A stretch of 25,845 bases of DNA from Prevotella sp. (GCA_021636625.1 JAJWLX010000050.1:1-25845); one strand, 5' to 3'. Counted from the stretch's first letter, positions 6,626 to 15,911 are shown. Notes: generated by a model not told the origin, from the sequence alone. A program made the numbers and translations.

Positions 6626-8320
6626 TTACCTCCTTCCCAGGTTTTTCTCATTCACATTCTTCAGCAGATACTCGCGGGTCAGCTCCTTGATGTTGCGCTT
6701 GCGCCAAGGTATCACGAGCATCAGTCCGGCACATACCAGACAGCCATAGAAGGTCCAGCCTGCCATCTCCTTGATGGATACCAGCGTAGCCTGAACCTGT
6801 ACCTTTCCCTTCACACTCATGGCAGCCATGTTCTGCGCCTCGGTCTCCGTCTTGCCCTGATACTGCATGCCTCTTACCGTCTGGTCATAGGTCTTTGCCG
6901 TCTCCAAGCTGGTACGGTCGTAATCCTGCGCAAAACGGGTGACGTAATACTGCTGGCGATGCTGGAGCACATTGGTATAGAGCGCCGAACCGATGCATGG
7001 GGCGATGACCATACGCACGGTGAGCATGATGCAGACCCAGGTGGACATGAAGCGGTAAGGCATGCGCTGATTGGCTATCGTGGAGATGAGCGAATAGAGC
7101 AGCATCATTCCCGTGGAACGGATAATGATAGGCCATTTCATGCGCTCATACATGCCGTCGTTCTGTACCTCGAAATACATAAAGAGGGCGTAGCCTCCGA
7201 TAAAGAGGAAGCCCAGACAGTACATCCACTTCAGATGAACATTCTTGGCTCTGGCGATGACTGCGAAAATCAAGCCCACGGTATATCCCACCATCACCCA
7301 GTTGCCCAGGGTGGCATTCTGCCAGTTGTCTATCTTCATTCCCACATTGGTGAATACATTCACAAACATGGCACTGGAGTTGCAGACCATCAGGAGGAAG
7401 AACAGCATGATGCCGTAATTGATAACCCTGAGCTGGAACACCTCCATGATAAAATAAGGTGAACGGCGGGTCTTCTCCAGATAGATAAACAGGGCGGTGA
7501 AGATGAGACAAACCACCGTAGAATAACGGATGGTAGGATCATCAAACCAGTCCAGCGTCTTGCCGAACACCATCACATAGGCAAACGAGCAGAGCATGAT
7601 GCTGAACACCGTGACATTGCCAAACTTCGACATCGTAATCGGGAACTTCGGCATCGGATACTTATGATAAGGCATGGTGAAGAACACGATGATGATGCCC
7701 GCCAACATGAATGCCATCATGAAATGATACACATACTGCCATTCATAAGCATAGGCAAGCCAAGCCGTGAGCCAGGTGCCCAACTGTCCGATGATCATGA
7801 AGAAAAGATAGATGACCGGCTGGGACACCATCTTTTCTGAATCCACCGCATCCCAAGCCTCCTCTGTGGTAGGCTCGCAACCCGGCGTGATATTCTTCGT
7901 AGCCTCGATGCCGAAACCATAACGAATCAGTACGAAGAGATGCGCCATCAGAAGCGTCTGTCGGACAAAGCCCATCAGCAGACTGCACAGTCCGAGGATG
8001 AACAGCGAATCGGTCTGGGCGCAGACGAAACTGAGCAAAAAGAGTATGGAGAATCCCACGATACACATCATCTTCTCTCTCCGGATGCACACCAGTTCGT
8101 AGAAGAACGGCGAGAAAGCCGCCATTCCTATCGACGTGCAGAAGCCCGCAAAGGCGATGTATTCCGACTGGATGCCCAGTCCGCTCATCATCTCTCCGCT
8201 GTTGGCGGAATAGACACCACTCATCGTAATCATCGGCACAAAGAGGATGATCATGAAGATGATGCCCAGCGGTTTCGGCACCCAGTCATAGAACGGATAA
8301 TTCTTATATTCTTCTTCCAT
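6626..8320 (-). CDS. EmrB/QacA-type MFS drug efflux transporter (DHA2-like), 564 aa
   Basis: This inner-membrane proton-coupled pump is the motor of a tripartite exporter with the two upstream genes. The protein is strongly hydrophobic, with about 14 predicted membrane spans starting around residues 17-35, consistent with the 14-TM DHA2 group; E. coli EmrB is about 512 aa. A soluble loop after the fourth span region (GIEATKNITPGCEPTTEEAW and following) and a large extracytoplasmic loop before the last span (about 470-535) account for the extra length. The usual MFS motif A is degenerate (ELVCIRREKMM), as in a divergent Bacteroidetes branch. It starts 22 nt after the adaptor stop, so the operon order is outer-membrane factor, adaptor, pump. 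The substrate cannot be read from sequence; drugs, bile acids or fatty acids are possible. Confidence 0.88.
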   Translation of the reverse strand: MEEEYKNYPFYDWVPKPLGIIFMIILFVPMITMSGVYSANSGEMMSGLGIQSEYIAFAGFCTSIGMAAFSPFFYELVCIRREKMMCIVGFSILFLLSFVCAQTDSLFILGLCSLLMGFVRQTLLMAHLFVLIRYGFGIEATKNITPGCEPTTEEAWDAVDSEKMVSQPVIYLFFMIIGQLGTWLTAWLAYAYEWQYVYHFMMAFMLAGIIIVFFTMPYHKYPMPKFPITMSKFGNVTVFSIMLCSFAYVMVFGKTLDWFDDPTIRYSTVVCLIFTALFIYLEKTRRSPYFIMEVFQLRVINYGIMLFFLLMVCNSSAMFVNVFTNVGMKIDNWQNATLGNWVMVGYTVGLIFAVIARAKNVHLKWMYCLGFLFIGGYALFMYFEVQNDGMYERMKWPIIIRSTGMMLLYSLISTIANQRMPYRFMSTWVCIMLTVRMVIAPCIGSALYTNVLQHRQQYYVTRFAQDYDRTSLETAKTYDQTVRGMQYQGKTETEAQNMAAMSVKGKVQVQATLVSIKEMAGWTFYGCLVCAGLMLVIPWRKRNIKELTREYLLKNVNEKNLGRR

Positions 8321-8342
8321 ATATTACTTCATTTCCTTCAAG

Positions 8343-9473
8343 CTACTTTTTATTTCTCTCAGCCTTTACTATCACCATCATACCTGCTGCCAAGCGGGCA
8401 TTGTCTTCCTTGCTGAGGTTAGTGAAGTCGATTCTTACAGGCACACGCTGCTGAATCTTCACGAAGTTGCCTGCCGAATTATCAGTAGGAACAAGAGAAT
8501 ACTTGGAACCGGTAGCACCGGAGATAGCGGTAACGGTGCCCTCGAACTCCCTGTTGCTGATGGCATCCACCGTCATGCGTACCTTCTGACCCACATAGAG
8601 ATTCTCTACCTGGGTTTCCTTATAGTTGGCGATGACCCACTTCTGGGCATTAGGAAGGATATAGGTGATGGTGGTTCCGGCGTTTACCATCTGTCCCTCT
8701 TCCAGGGTGCGGCGACCCAACTTACCATCGCATGGAGCTACCACCACGCAATAAGAGAGGTTCAGCTTCGCCATCTCCACAGCAGCCTCAGCCCGCTGGA
8801 TGGCAGCAGCCACATTCTGCTTGCGGGTAACCACCTCGTTCACGCCCTTATAGGCAGCAGCCTGCTGTCGCTTTACCGACTCCAGTTTCTTCTTGGTAGC
8901 CGCATATTCCACTTCCAGCTGCTCCAGCTGAATAGGTGTAGCCGCCTTCTTCTCAACCAGGTTGCGATAGCGCTCGCAGTCCTTGGCGAGTTTGGCAAGG
9001 CGCACCTCTATCTCATCGATAGATGCCGAATAGACGGAAGCCGAAGTCTGGGTGGTCTGCTGGGTAGCATCAATCACGTTGGCTCCCGCCTTGGCATCCT
9101 TCAGTGCCGCCTCAGCCTCCATCAGTCGGATGCGATACTCACGGTCGTCGAGGATAAGAAGGGTATCACCCTTATGAACCTCCTCGTGTTCCTTGAAGCA
9201 AACCTTGGCGATATAGCCTGATGCACGGAGATTGACAGGAGAGATATACTGCTCTACCTGGGCATCGTTGCTGGTTTCGTTGGCATTATAATCCAGGAAA
9301 AGGCAGACAATCTTCCAGAGTCCGAAGGCGAGGATGGCTACGCCGATGAGGCTGGCGATGATCTGACGGATGCGCTGCTTCTTCAATTTCTTCTGCATTT
9401 CCTCGTGAGAAGTCTGAGTTGCTGCATTATCCTCACGAGCGGTTTCTATCTTGTTGTTTTCGTTCTGTTCCAT
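8343..9473 (-). CDS. HlyD/EmrA-family membrane fusion (adaptor) protein, 376 aa
   Basis: This periplasmic adaptor links the MFS pump to the TolC-like channel. Seen in order: a charged cytoplasmic N-terminus (1-36), one membrane anchor (about 38-60), the first half of a biotinyl-lipoyl-like domain (about 75-112, with GYIAKVCFKEHEEVHKGD), a long alpha-helical coiled coil (about 113-245) rich in A, E, K and Q, the second lipoyl half (VVAPCDGKLGRRTLEEGQMV, about 253-273) and a C-terminal beta-barrel domain (VGQKVRMTVDAISNREFEGT). This is the EmrA layout and size. It lies 39 nt after the outer-membrane factor gene and 22 nt before the pump gene on the same strand. Confidence 0.93.
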   Translation of the reverse strand: MEQNENNKIETAREDNAATQTSHEEMQKKLKKQRIRQIIASLIGVAILAFGLWKIVCLFLDYNANETSNDAQVEQYISPVNLRASGYIAKVCFKEHEEVHKGDTLLILDDREYRIRLMEAEAALKDAKAGANVIDATQQTTQTSASVYSASIDEIEVRLAKLAKDCERYRNLVEKKAATPIQLEQLEVEYAATKKKLESVKRQQAAAYKGVNEVVTRKQNVAAAIQRAEAAVEMAKLNLSYCVVVAPCDGKLGRRTLEEGQMVNAGTTITYILPNAQKWVIANYKETQVENLYVGQKVRMTVDAISNREFEGTVTAISGATGSKYSLVPTDNSAGNFVKIQQRVPVRIDFTNLSKEDNARLAAGMMVIVKAERNKK

Positions 9474-9512
9474 TGTTATATTTTGATTGATTATTACTTG
9501 ATGATTCCTTTG

Positions 9513-10838
9513 TTATTTAACCTGATCCAACTGTCCGGTGAGTTTCAGGAGCGAGAGATTCGCCACCTTATATTTATAATAGGCGGTGAGATAATTGTTC
9601 ATGGCTTCGCTCATGCGCATCTCATCCTGAAGAACGGCGGTCATCGTTCCTACACCTTCTTTATACTGGTCGGCTGTTACACTATATACATCCTGCGCCA
9701 GGGTATAGTTGTCAAACTGCTTCTTGTAGTTGCGCTGACTGTTGTTCACCTCGCTCACGGCGTTCATATAGTTTGCCTGCATGCCCTTCAGCGCATCCTC
9801 GTATCCGATGCGGGCATTCTCCTCCTCCACTTTGGCACGTCTGATTTTCGAACGCTTCTCAAAGCCATCGAAGACTGGCACTCTCAGCTGGATGCCGATG
9901 CCATTGGAACCATACCAGTGGTTGGATTCGCCCGAATGAATCCAATGCTCTATCTTATCAGTAAAGGCTGAATACATCAGACTTCCGGTAAGACTCACCG
10001 AAGGCAAATAGCCATCCTTGGCTAGTTTGGTCTGCTTCTGGGCAAGTTCCTTTCTCTTCTCCAGGAGCTGGAGTTCATAGAGATTGGTGTTCAATCCGTT
10101 GGCATTCACTGTCTCTATCTCTCCGGGATTCACTTCACTTACCTTGATTTGCTTATCCGCAGGATAATCTATCACATACTTGAGCATGGTGTATTGCTGG
10201 TCGAGCATAGCGATGGCGTTATCGCGCTGCACGGTGAGATTCTCGATGTTGAGTTTCACTCGCTTCACGTCTACCTCAAGACTCATCTGATTATCATAGA
10301 AAGCCTGGGTGATACCATAGAGTTCCTCCAGGCGCTTGATGTTGTCGTTCACCAGACGGATCTGCTCAACCGTATTCTGCGCCATATAATACATCTTGGC
10401 GGTCTGTACGATGAGGTCTTCGCGTGCCTTCTCGTAAGAGAGCTGGTTGAGATGGTCTGCAATCTTGGCGATGTCGATGGCGGTGTTCACCATCTGGTTG
10501 TAGAGTGGCATCTGGAGCTGCAAGCCTGCCGAAGCATTATACTGCAGGGTTTTGGTAACATTGTAAGGTTTACCATATGCAGAACCGTCAGTCACGGAAA
10601 CGGGAGGGGTGAAGTTGTCGTTCAACTGTGCCACGGCGTTGATCTGCGGCAGCAGCTTCGCCTGGTTCTCGCTGATGGAATACTTTCCCTTTGCAATCTC
10701 ATTCCTGCTTTTCTGCAGCGACAGATTATTCTCCACCGCCATCTGCAGACACTGGCTCAGCGACAAAGTTTCCTGCGCCATCATTGCAGAAAAAGCCCCG
10801 AGAGCCAGACAAAAACACAATATCTTTTTCTTGTTCAT
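9513..10838 (-). CDS. TolC-family outer membrane efflux protein, 441 aa
   Basis: This is the outer-membrane channel of the tripartite exporter and the first gene of the operon. The mature protein shows two outer-membrane-efflux repeats rich in long amphipathic helices (LSLSQCLQMAVENNLSLQKS near the N-terminus; KRSKIRRAKVEEENARIGYE in the second half), typical of TolC. The start at 10838 gives a clear signal peptide, MNKKKILCFCLALGAFSAMMA, with likely cleavage before QETL. The reading frame is open to an ATG at 10913, but that start lies upstream of the TACCTTTG -7 box (10891-10884) and would bury the signal peptide, so it was rejected. No lipobox is seen at the predicted cleavage site. Confidence 0.93.
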   Translation of the reverse strand: MNKKKILCFCLALGAFSAMMAQETLSLSQCLQMAVENNLSLQKSRNEIAKGKYSISENQAKLLPQINAVAQLNDNFTPPVSVTDGSAYGKPYNVTKTLQYNASAGLQLQMPLYNQMVNTAIDIAKIADHLNQLSYEKAREDLIVQTAKMYYMAQNTVEQIRLVNDNIKRLEELYGITQAFYDNQMSLEVDVKRVKLNIENLTVQRDNAIAMLDQQYTMLKYVIDYPADKQIKVSEVNPGEIETVNANGLNTNLYELQLLEKRKELAQKQTKLAKDGYLPSVSLTGSLMYSAFTDKIEHWIHSGESNHWYGSNGIGIQLRVPVFDGFEKRSKIRRAKVEEENARIGYEDALKGMQANYMNAVSEVNNSQRNYKKQFDNYTLAQDVYSVTADQYKEGVGTMTAVLQDEMRMSEAMNNYLTAYYKYKVANLSLLKLTGQLDQVK

Positions 10839-10883
10839 TTTTAATATGTTTCTTATGATATACAATATGATTGTTTTCTGGTG

Positions 10884-10891
10884 CAAAGGTA
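10884..10891 (-). promoter_or_regulatory. -7 box of the tripartite efflux operon
   Basis: The minus strand reads TACCTTTG 45 nt before the tolC-like ATG at 10838. AT-rich CACAAAA repeats lie upstream, but no TTTG is at ideal spacing. The element decides the start of the first gene. Confidence 0.6.
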
Positions 10892-10984
10892 CTGCTTTTC
10901 TGTCGATTATCACTATTCACAAAATATCACAAAATGTTCAAAATTGCCGTTTCTTTTAGTGGCGGAGGTTCTGGAAACAAAAAT

Positions 10985-11010
10985 CCCTCACAGATAGAGG
11001 TCTGTGAGGG
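10985..11010 (-). terminator. Rho-independent terminator after the GNAT gene
   Basis: A perfect 10-bp stem, CCCTCACAGA with TCTGTGAGGG around a 6-nt loop, lies 14 nt past the stop codon. On the minus strand it is followed by ATTTTTGTTT. It insulates the GNAT gene from the efflux operon promoter. Confidence 0.85.
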
Positions 11011-11024
11011 AACTTTCTGATATT

Positions 11025-11459
11025 TTAGAATTTCATTTTATAGACGTTGGTTTCTCTCTTTTCGAAGCCCAGGCTCTGATAGAGCTGGTTGGCAACGATA
11101 CGGGATGGGCGCGAGGTGAGCATCAGCATTACCTCTCCCCTCTTCCTGCACAGTTCCATCACCTGCAGAATCATCAGCTTGCCATATCCCTTGCCGCGAA
11201 AGTTTCTATCCACCACCACATCTTCTATCCATGCCTTCCATCCGGTAGGGCATTGATAAAGGCAGAGGGTGGTCATACCGATGAATTGTCCATCGGATTC
11301 CAAGACATAGAGATGACTTTGGGATGAGGAGAGCAAAGAGTTCAATTCTTCCTCGGTGATAGTATGTACGCTATCACTCAACTGCGACAATAGGTTATTG
11401 ATACTTGCCAAATAACCTGGCTTCAATTCTGTTAATTCTATCAATCTAGGTTCTTTCAT
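11025..11459 (-). CDS. GNAT-family N-acetyltransferase, 144 aa
   Basis: A single-domain acetyl-CoA-dependent acetyltransferase of GCN5-related fold. The acetyl-CoA pyrophosphate loop (motif A) is clear: DVVVDRNFRGKGYGK at about 80-94, with the R-x-x-G-K-G pattern. The C-terminal part, NQLYQSLGFEKRETNVYKM (124-142), is the usual motif B and closing strand. Length and layout resemble small stand-alone GNATs such as the glucosamine-phosphate acetyltransferase-like group, but the substrate is not evident. It has its own promoter and terminator, so it is monocistronic. The -7 box at 11471-11464 lies only 4 nt from the ATG, which would make the mRNA leaderless. The next in-frame ATG is at codon 62, too far in to be a start. 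Confidence 0.9.
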   Translation of the reverse strand: MKEPRLIELTELKPGYLASINNLLSQLSDSVHTITEEELNSLLSSSQSHLYVLESDGQFIGMTTLCLYQCPTGWKAWIEDVVVDRNFRGKGYGKLMILQVMELCRKRGEVMLMLTSRPSRIVANQLYQSLGFEKRETNVYKMKF

Positions 11460-11463
11460 GGTG

Positions 11464-11495
11464 CAAACTTAGCATATATTTCGGAGATTGCCAAG
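11464..11495 (-). promoter_or_regulatory. Promoter of the GNAT gene, abutting its ATG
   Basis: Minus strand: CTTG (11495-11492, one change from TTTG), 20 nt, then TAAGTTTG (11471-11464). Transcription would begin at or next to the ATG at 11459. Confidence 0.5.
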
Positions 11496-11532
11496 AATTG
11501 CAGGGAATATTTTATTTTTTTAATAAAAGGAG

Positions 11533-11572
11533 AAAGGGCAAAAGCTTTGAATTTAGAAAGCTTTTGCCCTTT
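11533..11572 (-). terminator. Rho-independent terminator after the isomerase gene
   Basis: A perfect 16-bp stem (AAAGGGCAAAAGCTTT and its complement, 8-nt loop) lies 29 nt past the isomerase stop. On the minus strand it is followed by a T-rich tract. It could also slow plus-strand transcription. Confidence 0.85.
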
Positions 11573-11601
11573 CAGGGTGTGTGGATGATAATTACCACAA
11601 T

Positions 11602-13080
11602 TTACTTCCAAGGATTCTCGGTTGGATAAGGCAGGCTAGCTGGCTGGTTGTAAGCGATATCCTTGATGCCAAGATACTTGAATACCTCGAACAGGGTCTT
11701 GCCTACGTGAGAGAAAGCTACGGCTCCGTGGTGTGGATAGCCCTTCTGAACCAAGACGTGGCGATAGAAGCGGCCCATCTCGTTGATGGCGAAGATACCG
11801 ATACCACCGAATGAACGGGTAGGAACATCGAGAACCTCACCCTCTGCGATGTAGCTGCGGAGGTTGCCCTCAGAATCGCACTGCAGACGATAGAATGTGA
11901 TGTCAGAAGCTGCGATATCACCCTCCAAAGTACCACGGGTGAAGTCTGGTTTACCACCATTCTCCAACAAGCGGTTCTGGATGAGCTGATACTTGATCTT
12001 ACGGCTTGAGCACATCTTGCACTGTGGAGTGTTACCGCAGTGGAAGCCCATGAAGGTATCAGTCAACTTATAGTCGTACTTGCCCTGGATATCCTCATCG
12101 TAGATGTACTTAGGAACTGAGTTGTTGATATCGAGCAATGTAACGGTATCGTCAGAAGCACACATACCGATGTACTCAGAGAGCGCACCATAGATATCTA
12201 CCTCGCAAGCTACAGGAATGCCGCGGCTAACGAGACGGCTGTTTACATAGCAAGGCTCGAAACCGAACTGGCTTGGGAATGCAGGCCAGCACTTGTCAGC
12301 GAATGCTACATACTGGCGAGAACCCTTGTGAGCCTCTGCCCAGTCGAGCAATGTCAACTCAAACTGTGCCATTCTGCGGCTGAGGTCAGGATAGTAGCAG
12401 CCTTCGCCCATCTCCTTGGCCATATCAGCGCAAACCTCGTCGATACGTGGGTCGTTCTCGTGCTCCTTGTAAGCTACGAGAAGGTCGAGCTCTGAGTTCT
12501 CCTCAATCTCAACACCGAGTTCGTACAAGCCCTTGATAGGAGCGTTGCAAGCGAAGAAGTCCTGTGGACGTGGACCGAAGGTGATAATCTTCAAACCCTT
12601 CAAACCGAGGATAACGCGAGCTACAGGAACGAAGTCCTGAATCATCTTAGCTACGTCCTCTGCTGTACCTACAGGATACTCAGGGATGTAACCCTTCAGG
12701 TGGCGCATGCCGAGGTTGTAAGAGCAGTTGAGCATACCGCAGTAAGCGTCGCCACGACCATTGATCATGTCGCCGTCACCCTCTGCAGCTGCAACAAACA
12801 TGCAAGGACCATCGAAGTTCTTTGCAATCAAAGTCTCAGGAGTCTCAGGACCGAAGTTACCGAGGAATACAACCAAAGCGTTGCAGCCCTGCTCTTTCAC
12901 TTCGCCCAAAGCCTTGAGCATATCTTTCTCGTTCTCAACTGTAGTCTGGCAGTTGAAAATTTCACCCTTGTACTCTTTTACGATGTTCTCACGGCGCTGA
13001 GTAGAAAGCGCGATTGGAAAACAGTCACGGCTAACGGCAATGATGCCGAGCTTTACTTGTGGAATGTTGTTGCTTACCAT
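11602..13080 (-). CDS. L-fucose isomerase-like protein (FucI/AraA superfamily), 492 aa
   Basis: A cytoplasmic aldose-ketose isomerase of the L-fucose/L-arabinose isomerase superfamily, predicted to convert L-fucose (or a related aldose) to its ketose. It is about 100 residues shorter than canonical E. coli FucI. The C-terminal half carries the metal-binding residues: E293 in ACEVDIYGAL, D317 in LLDINN, and histidines H450-H451 in GYPHHGAVAF. The 24-residue spacing of E to D equals that of E337 and D361 in E. coli FucI. The N-terminal half has the substrate-binding Rossmann-like segments (VVFLGNFGPET, ITFGPRPQDFF). It is monocistronic, with its own promoter and terminator, and diverges from the penicillin-binding protein gene. 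A GH95 fucosidase 4.6 kb away fits fucose use. The exact sugar is uncertain. Confidence 0.85.
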   Translation of the reverse strand: MVSNNIPQVKLGIIAVSRDCFPIALSTQRRENIVKEYKGEIFNCQTTVENEKDMLKALGEVKEQGCNALVVFLGNFGPETPETLIAKNFDGPCMFVAAAEGDGDMINGRGDAYCGMLNCSYNLGMRHLKGYIPEYPVGTAEDVAKMIQDFVPVARVILGLKGLKIITFGPRPQDFFACNAPIKGLYELGVEIEENSELDLLVAYKEHENDPRIDEVCADMAKEMGEGCYYPDLSRRMAQFELTLLDWAEAHKGSRQYVAFADKCWPAFPSQFGFEPCYVNSRLVSRGIPVACEVDIYGALSEYIGMCASDDTVTLLDINNSVPKYIYDEDIQGKYDYKLTDTFMGFHCGNTPQCKMCSSRKIKYQLIQNRLLENGGKPDFTRGTLEGDIAASDITFYRLQCDSEGNLRSYIAEGEVLDVPTRSFGGIGIFAINEMGRFYRHVLVQKGYPHHGAVAFSHVGKTLFEVFKYLGIKDIAYNQPASLPYPTENPWK

Positions 13081-13134
13081 AATTCTTGTGTTTTATATTA
13101 AGTTTTTATATAATCGACTTGTTTTTGCTGAGCG

Positions 13135-13165
13135 CAAAGGTACTAATATTTTTTGTTTCAGCAAG
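13135..13165 (-). promoter_or_regulatory. Promoter of the isomerase gene
   Basis: Minus strand: CTTG (13165-13162, near TTTG), 19 nt, TACCTTTG (13142-13135). The predicted leader is about 50 nt. Confidence 0.6.
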
Positions 13166-13322
13166 CATTTTAAGAGTTTTTTTATGGTGAAAAAAGTTAA
13201 AAACAGAAGATTTCCGCCGGAATGAAACATCCGATAAAGTTCCTGAAACATTTCATACACATCGATTGAGACTTTATAACAAATAAAAACACAAAGATTG
13301 ATGGTTTTTCAAATTATTATTG

Positions 13323-13330
13323 TACCTTTG
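13323..13330 (+). promoter_or_regulatory. -7 box of the PBP1A-helicase pair
   Basis: TACCTTTG lies 25 nt before the ATG at 13356. The -33 region is weak (TTGA or ATTG). It excludes the upstream in-frame ATG at 13320. Confidence 0.6.
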
Positions 13331-13355
13331 CACCGACAAAAACAGAAAAACGATT

Positions 13356-15902
13356 ATGAACAAAGTCAAGACTATCTTTGCCTGGATATGGCAAAAGCTT
13401 TGCGCCTTTTGGCCTTGGTACAAGACATTGTATCAGGGAAGAGCGTGGTACACCAAGACGGTAGTCGCCTTGGCAAGTTGTATTGTCGCCTTTATCCTTT
13501 ATTTAGGTGCTGTCGATATTAACTTCTTATGGCTTTTCGGTAAGTCGCCTGGTTATTTTTCAGGTATCCTGAATCCGCAGACTTCCGAGGCTTCCCTGAT
13601 TTACAGTGCCGATGGCAAGCTCATCGGTAAGTATTTCAATGAGAATCGTACTCCTGTAGAATACGACGAGGTGAACCCTGCCTTCTTCAAGGCTCTGGTG
13701 GATACCGAGGATGAGCGTTTCTACAAGCACATCGGTATCGACCCTATCGGCGTTTTCGCTGCAGCCAAGGATGCACTCCTGCATCACAATGGCCGTGGTG
13801 CTTCTACCATCACCCAGCAGTTGGCAAAGAATATGTTCCGCGTTCGTTCGCAGTATTCTACGGGATTACTCGGCAAGGTGCCTGTGCTCCGCCTGCTCAT
13901 CATCAAGAGCAAGGAGTGGATCATCGCCGTGAAGCTGGAGACGGTTTTCTCGAAGAAGGAAATCATCACCATGTATGCCAACACCGTGGATTTCGGTAGT
14001 AACTCTTACGGTATCAAGACTGCCGCCAAGACTTACTTCAATACCACTCCTAAGGAGTTGACCACCGACCAGGCTGCCGTACTCGTGGGTATGCTGAAGG
14101 CTACCACCTATTACAATCCACGTACCAATCCGGAGAACAGTCTGGCACGCCGCAACACCGTATTATATAATATGGTGACACACGGCGACCTCTCACATGC
14201 TGAATACGACCAGCTCAAGGCTGAGCCTATCAAGCTCGACTTCAAGGTAGAGGAAAACTACGACGGACAGGCTAAATACTTCCGTGAGGCTGTAGCCAAC
14301 TACCTGAAAGACTGGTGCAAGGACGAAGGTTACGACCTCTACACCAGCGGTCTGAAGATCTACACCACCATTGATACCCGTATGCAGAAGTATGCCGAGG
14401 AGGCAGCCCGCAAGCAGATGAAGCAGGTGCAGCAGAACTTCAACAACCACTGGAGCATCCGCCGCACACAGGCAGGAAAGGGAAAATGGATGGGACAGGA
14501 ACCTTGGCAGGATGAGAACCACCAGGTGATTCCAAACTTCATCCAGGGCATCGCCGAGCGACAGCCATTCTACAAGGATCTGGTGGCTCGTTTCCCTAAC
14601 AATCCAGACTCCGTGAACTACTATTATAAGGAGTGGGTTCACCCGGTTAAGGTGTTCGATTACGACAAGGGAAGCATCACTATCAACATGACTTCTGAAG
14701 ATAGTATCAAGTATATGACTACCTTCATGCACAGTGCTTTCGTGGCTATGGAGCCACAGACGGGAGCCGTGAAGGCATGGGTGGGCGACATCGACTTCGA
14801 CCACTGGAAGTATGACAAGGTAACAGCCGAGCGCCAGCCGGGTTCTACCTTCAAGCTCTTCGTCTATACAGAGGCGATGAACCAGGGATTGACTCCTTGC
14901 GACAAGCGCCGCGACGAATATATCTCGATGGAGGTATATGACAAGAAGAAGCACGAGATGACCATCTGGAGACCATCCAACGCCAACGGTTCGTTCTCGG
15001 GTGACAGTATCCCATTGAAGAGTGCCTTCGCCAAGAGTATCAACTCCGTGGCAGTACGCCTGGGACAGGAGATGGGCATCAAGCGCATCATCGAAACCGC
15101 CCAGAAGATGGGTATCAACAGTCCACTGGATGACACACCAGCTCTTGCCTTGGGTTCCAGCGATGTGAACCTGCTGGAGATGGCCTGTGCCTACAGTACT
15201 ATTGCAAACAATGGTAAGCACCACGACCCGGTATTGGTTACCAAGATTGTGGACCACGACGGCAAGGTGGTATATGAAGGTCCTTCTACAGAGGAGCAGG
15301 TGATTCCTTACAAGAGTGCCTTCCTGATGCAGCAGTTGCTGCAGGGCGGTATGAAGGAGCCGGGCGGTACTTCGCAGAGCCTCTGGGGCTATGTGGGCAA
15401 CTACCGTGACACCGAATTTGGCGGAAAGACGGGTACGACCAACAACCACTCAGATGCCTGGTTCATGTGTGTAAGTCCTAAACTGGTGGTTGGTGCCTGG
15501 GTAGGCGGCGAATACCGCTGTCTCCACTTCCGCACCGGAGCCTTGGGTCAGGGTTCCCGAACAGCATTGCCAATATGCGGTTACTTCATGCAGTCTGTAT
15601 TCGGCGATCCTGCCTTCCAGCAGTATCACGCCAAGTTCGACAAGCCACAGGATGGCGACATTACACGAGATATGTATATCTGCGCAAGCTATGCACCAAA
15701 ACCAAAGGTAGATACCACCCGTGTGGATAGCACCGCATTCACAGAGGAAATCATCCTCGACGAAAACGGCAATCCTATTACCAAGGAGATTCCTGCAGTC
15801 AAGTCGGAAGGAGAATCTTCTGCTTCAGGAGCTACAGAAGAAAAGAAAGAGAAGAAGAAGACAAAGCCAACAGAACAGCCTGTCAACTTCGACGACCTTT
15901 AA
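13356..15902 (+). CDS. mrcA: Class A penicillin-binding protein (PBP1A-type, bifunctional), 848 aa
   Basis: This bifunctional peptidoglycan synthase is anchored in the inner membrane and polymerises glycan strands and cross-links peptides. Seen in order: a short cytoplasmic tail, one membrane span (about 36-56), a GT51 transglycosylase domain with the catalytic-glutamate motif EDERFYKHIGID (E118) and GASTITQQLAKN (148-159), then a transpeptidase domain with SxxK (S497-TF-K500), SxN (S561-I-N563) and KTGT (691-694). The tail is lysine/glutamate-rich and ends PVNFDDL. All active-site motifs are intact. The frame opens at 13320, but that ATG precedes the -7 box, so M13 (13356) is used. The helicase gene begins 9 nt downstream, so the two are probably co-transcribed. 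Confidence 0.95.
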   Translation: MNKVKTIFAWIWQKLCAFWPWYKTLYQGRAWYTKTVVALASCIVAFILYLGAVDINFLWLFGKSPGYFSGILNPQTSEASLIYSADGKLIGKYFNENRTPVEYDEVNPAFFKALVDTEDERFYKHIGIDPIGVFAAAKDALLHHNGRGASTITQQLAKNMFRVRSQYSTGLLGKVPVLRLLIIKSKEWIIAVKLETVFSKKEIITMYANTVDFGSNSYGIKTAAKTYFNTTPKELTTDQAAVLVGMLKATTYYNPRTNPENSLARRNTVLYNMVTHGDLSHAEYDQLKAEPIKLDFKVEENYDGQAKYFREAVANYLKDWCKDEGYDLYTSGLKIYTTIDTRMQKYAEEAARKQMKQVQQNFNNHWSIRRTQAGKGKWMGQEPWQDENHQVIPNFIQGIAERQPFYKDLVARFPNNPDSVNYYYKEWVHPVKVFDYDKGSITINMTSEDSIKYMTTFMHSAFVAMEPQTGAVKAWVGDIDFDHWKYDKVTAERQPGSTFKLFVYTEAMNQGLTPCDKRRDEYISMEVYDKKKHEMTIWRPSNANGSFSGDSIPLKSAFAKSINSVAVRLGQEMGIKRIIETAQKMGINSPLDDTPALALGSSDVNLLEMACAYSTIANNGKHHDPVLVTKIVDHDGKVVYEGPSTEEQVIPYKSAFLMQQLLQGGMKEPGGTSQSLWGYVGNYRDTEFGGKTGTTNNHSDAWFMCVSPKLVVGAWVGGEYRCLHFRTGALGQGSRTALPICGYFMQSVFGDPAFQQYHAKFDKPQDGDITRDMYICASYAPKPKVDTTRVDSTAFTEEIILDENGNPITKEIPAVKSEGESSASGATEEKKEKKKTKPTEQPVNFDDL

Positions 15903-15911
15903 AAATAAAAT

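Noticed and set aside
6620..7462. 280-codon plus-strand open frame opposite the MFS gene
   Set aside because: Histidine-rich antisense shadow of a membrane protein gene; not a plausible protein.
10839..10913. N-terminal extension of the TolC-like protein to the ATG at 10913
   Set aside because: It lies across the TACCTTTG -7 box and would place residues before an otherwise perfect signal peptide.
13081..13319. Possible riboswitch or regulatory RNA in the divergent spacer between isomerase and penicillin-binding protein genes
   Set aside because: Apart from the two promoters, only a short repeated TGAAACAT was seen; no conserved fold recognised.
13320..13355. N-terminal extension of the penicillin-binding protein to the ATG at 13320
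   Set aside because: The ATG is upstream of the -7 box at 13323-13330, so it would not be on the mRNA.
14193..15449. 418-codon open frame on the minus strand opposite the penicillin-binding protein
   Set aside because: It is antisense to a gene with all catalytic motifs intact; its composition (rich in H, L, V) is typical of a codon-bias shadow, and no domain is seen.
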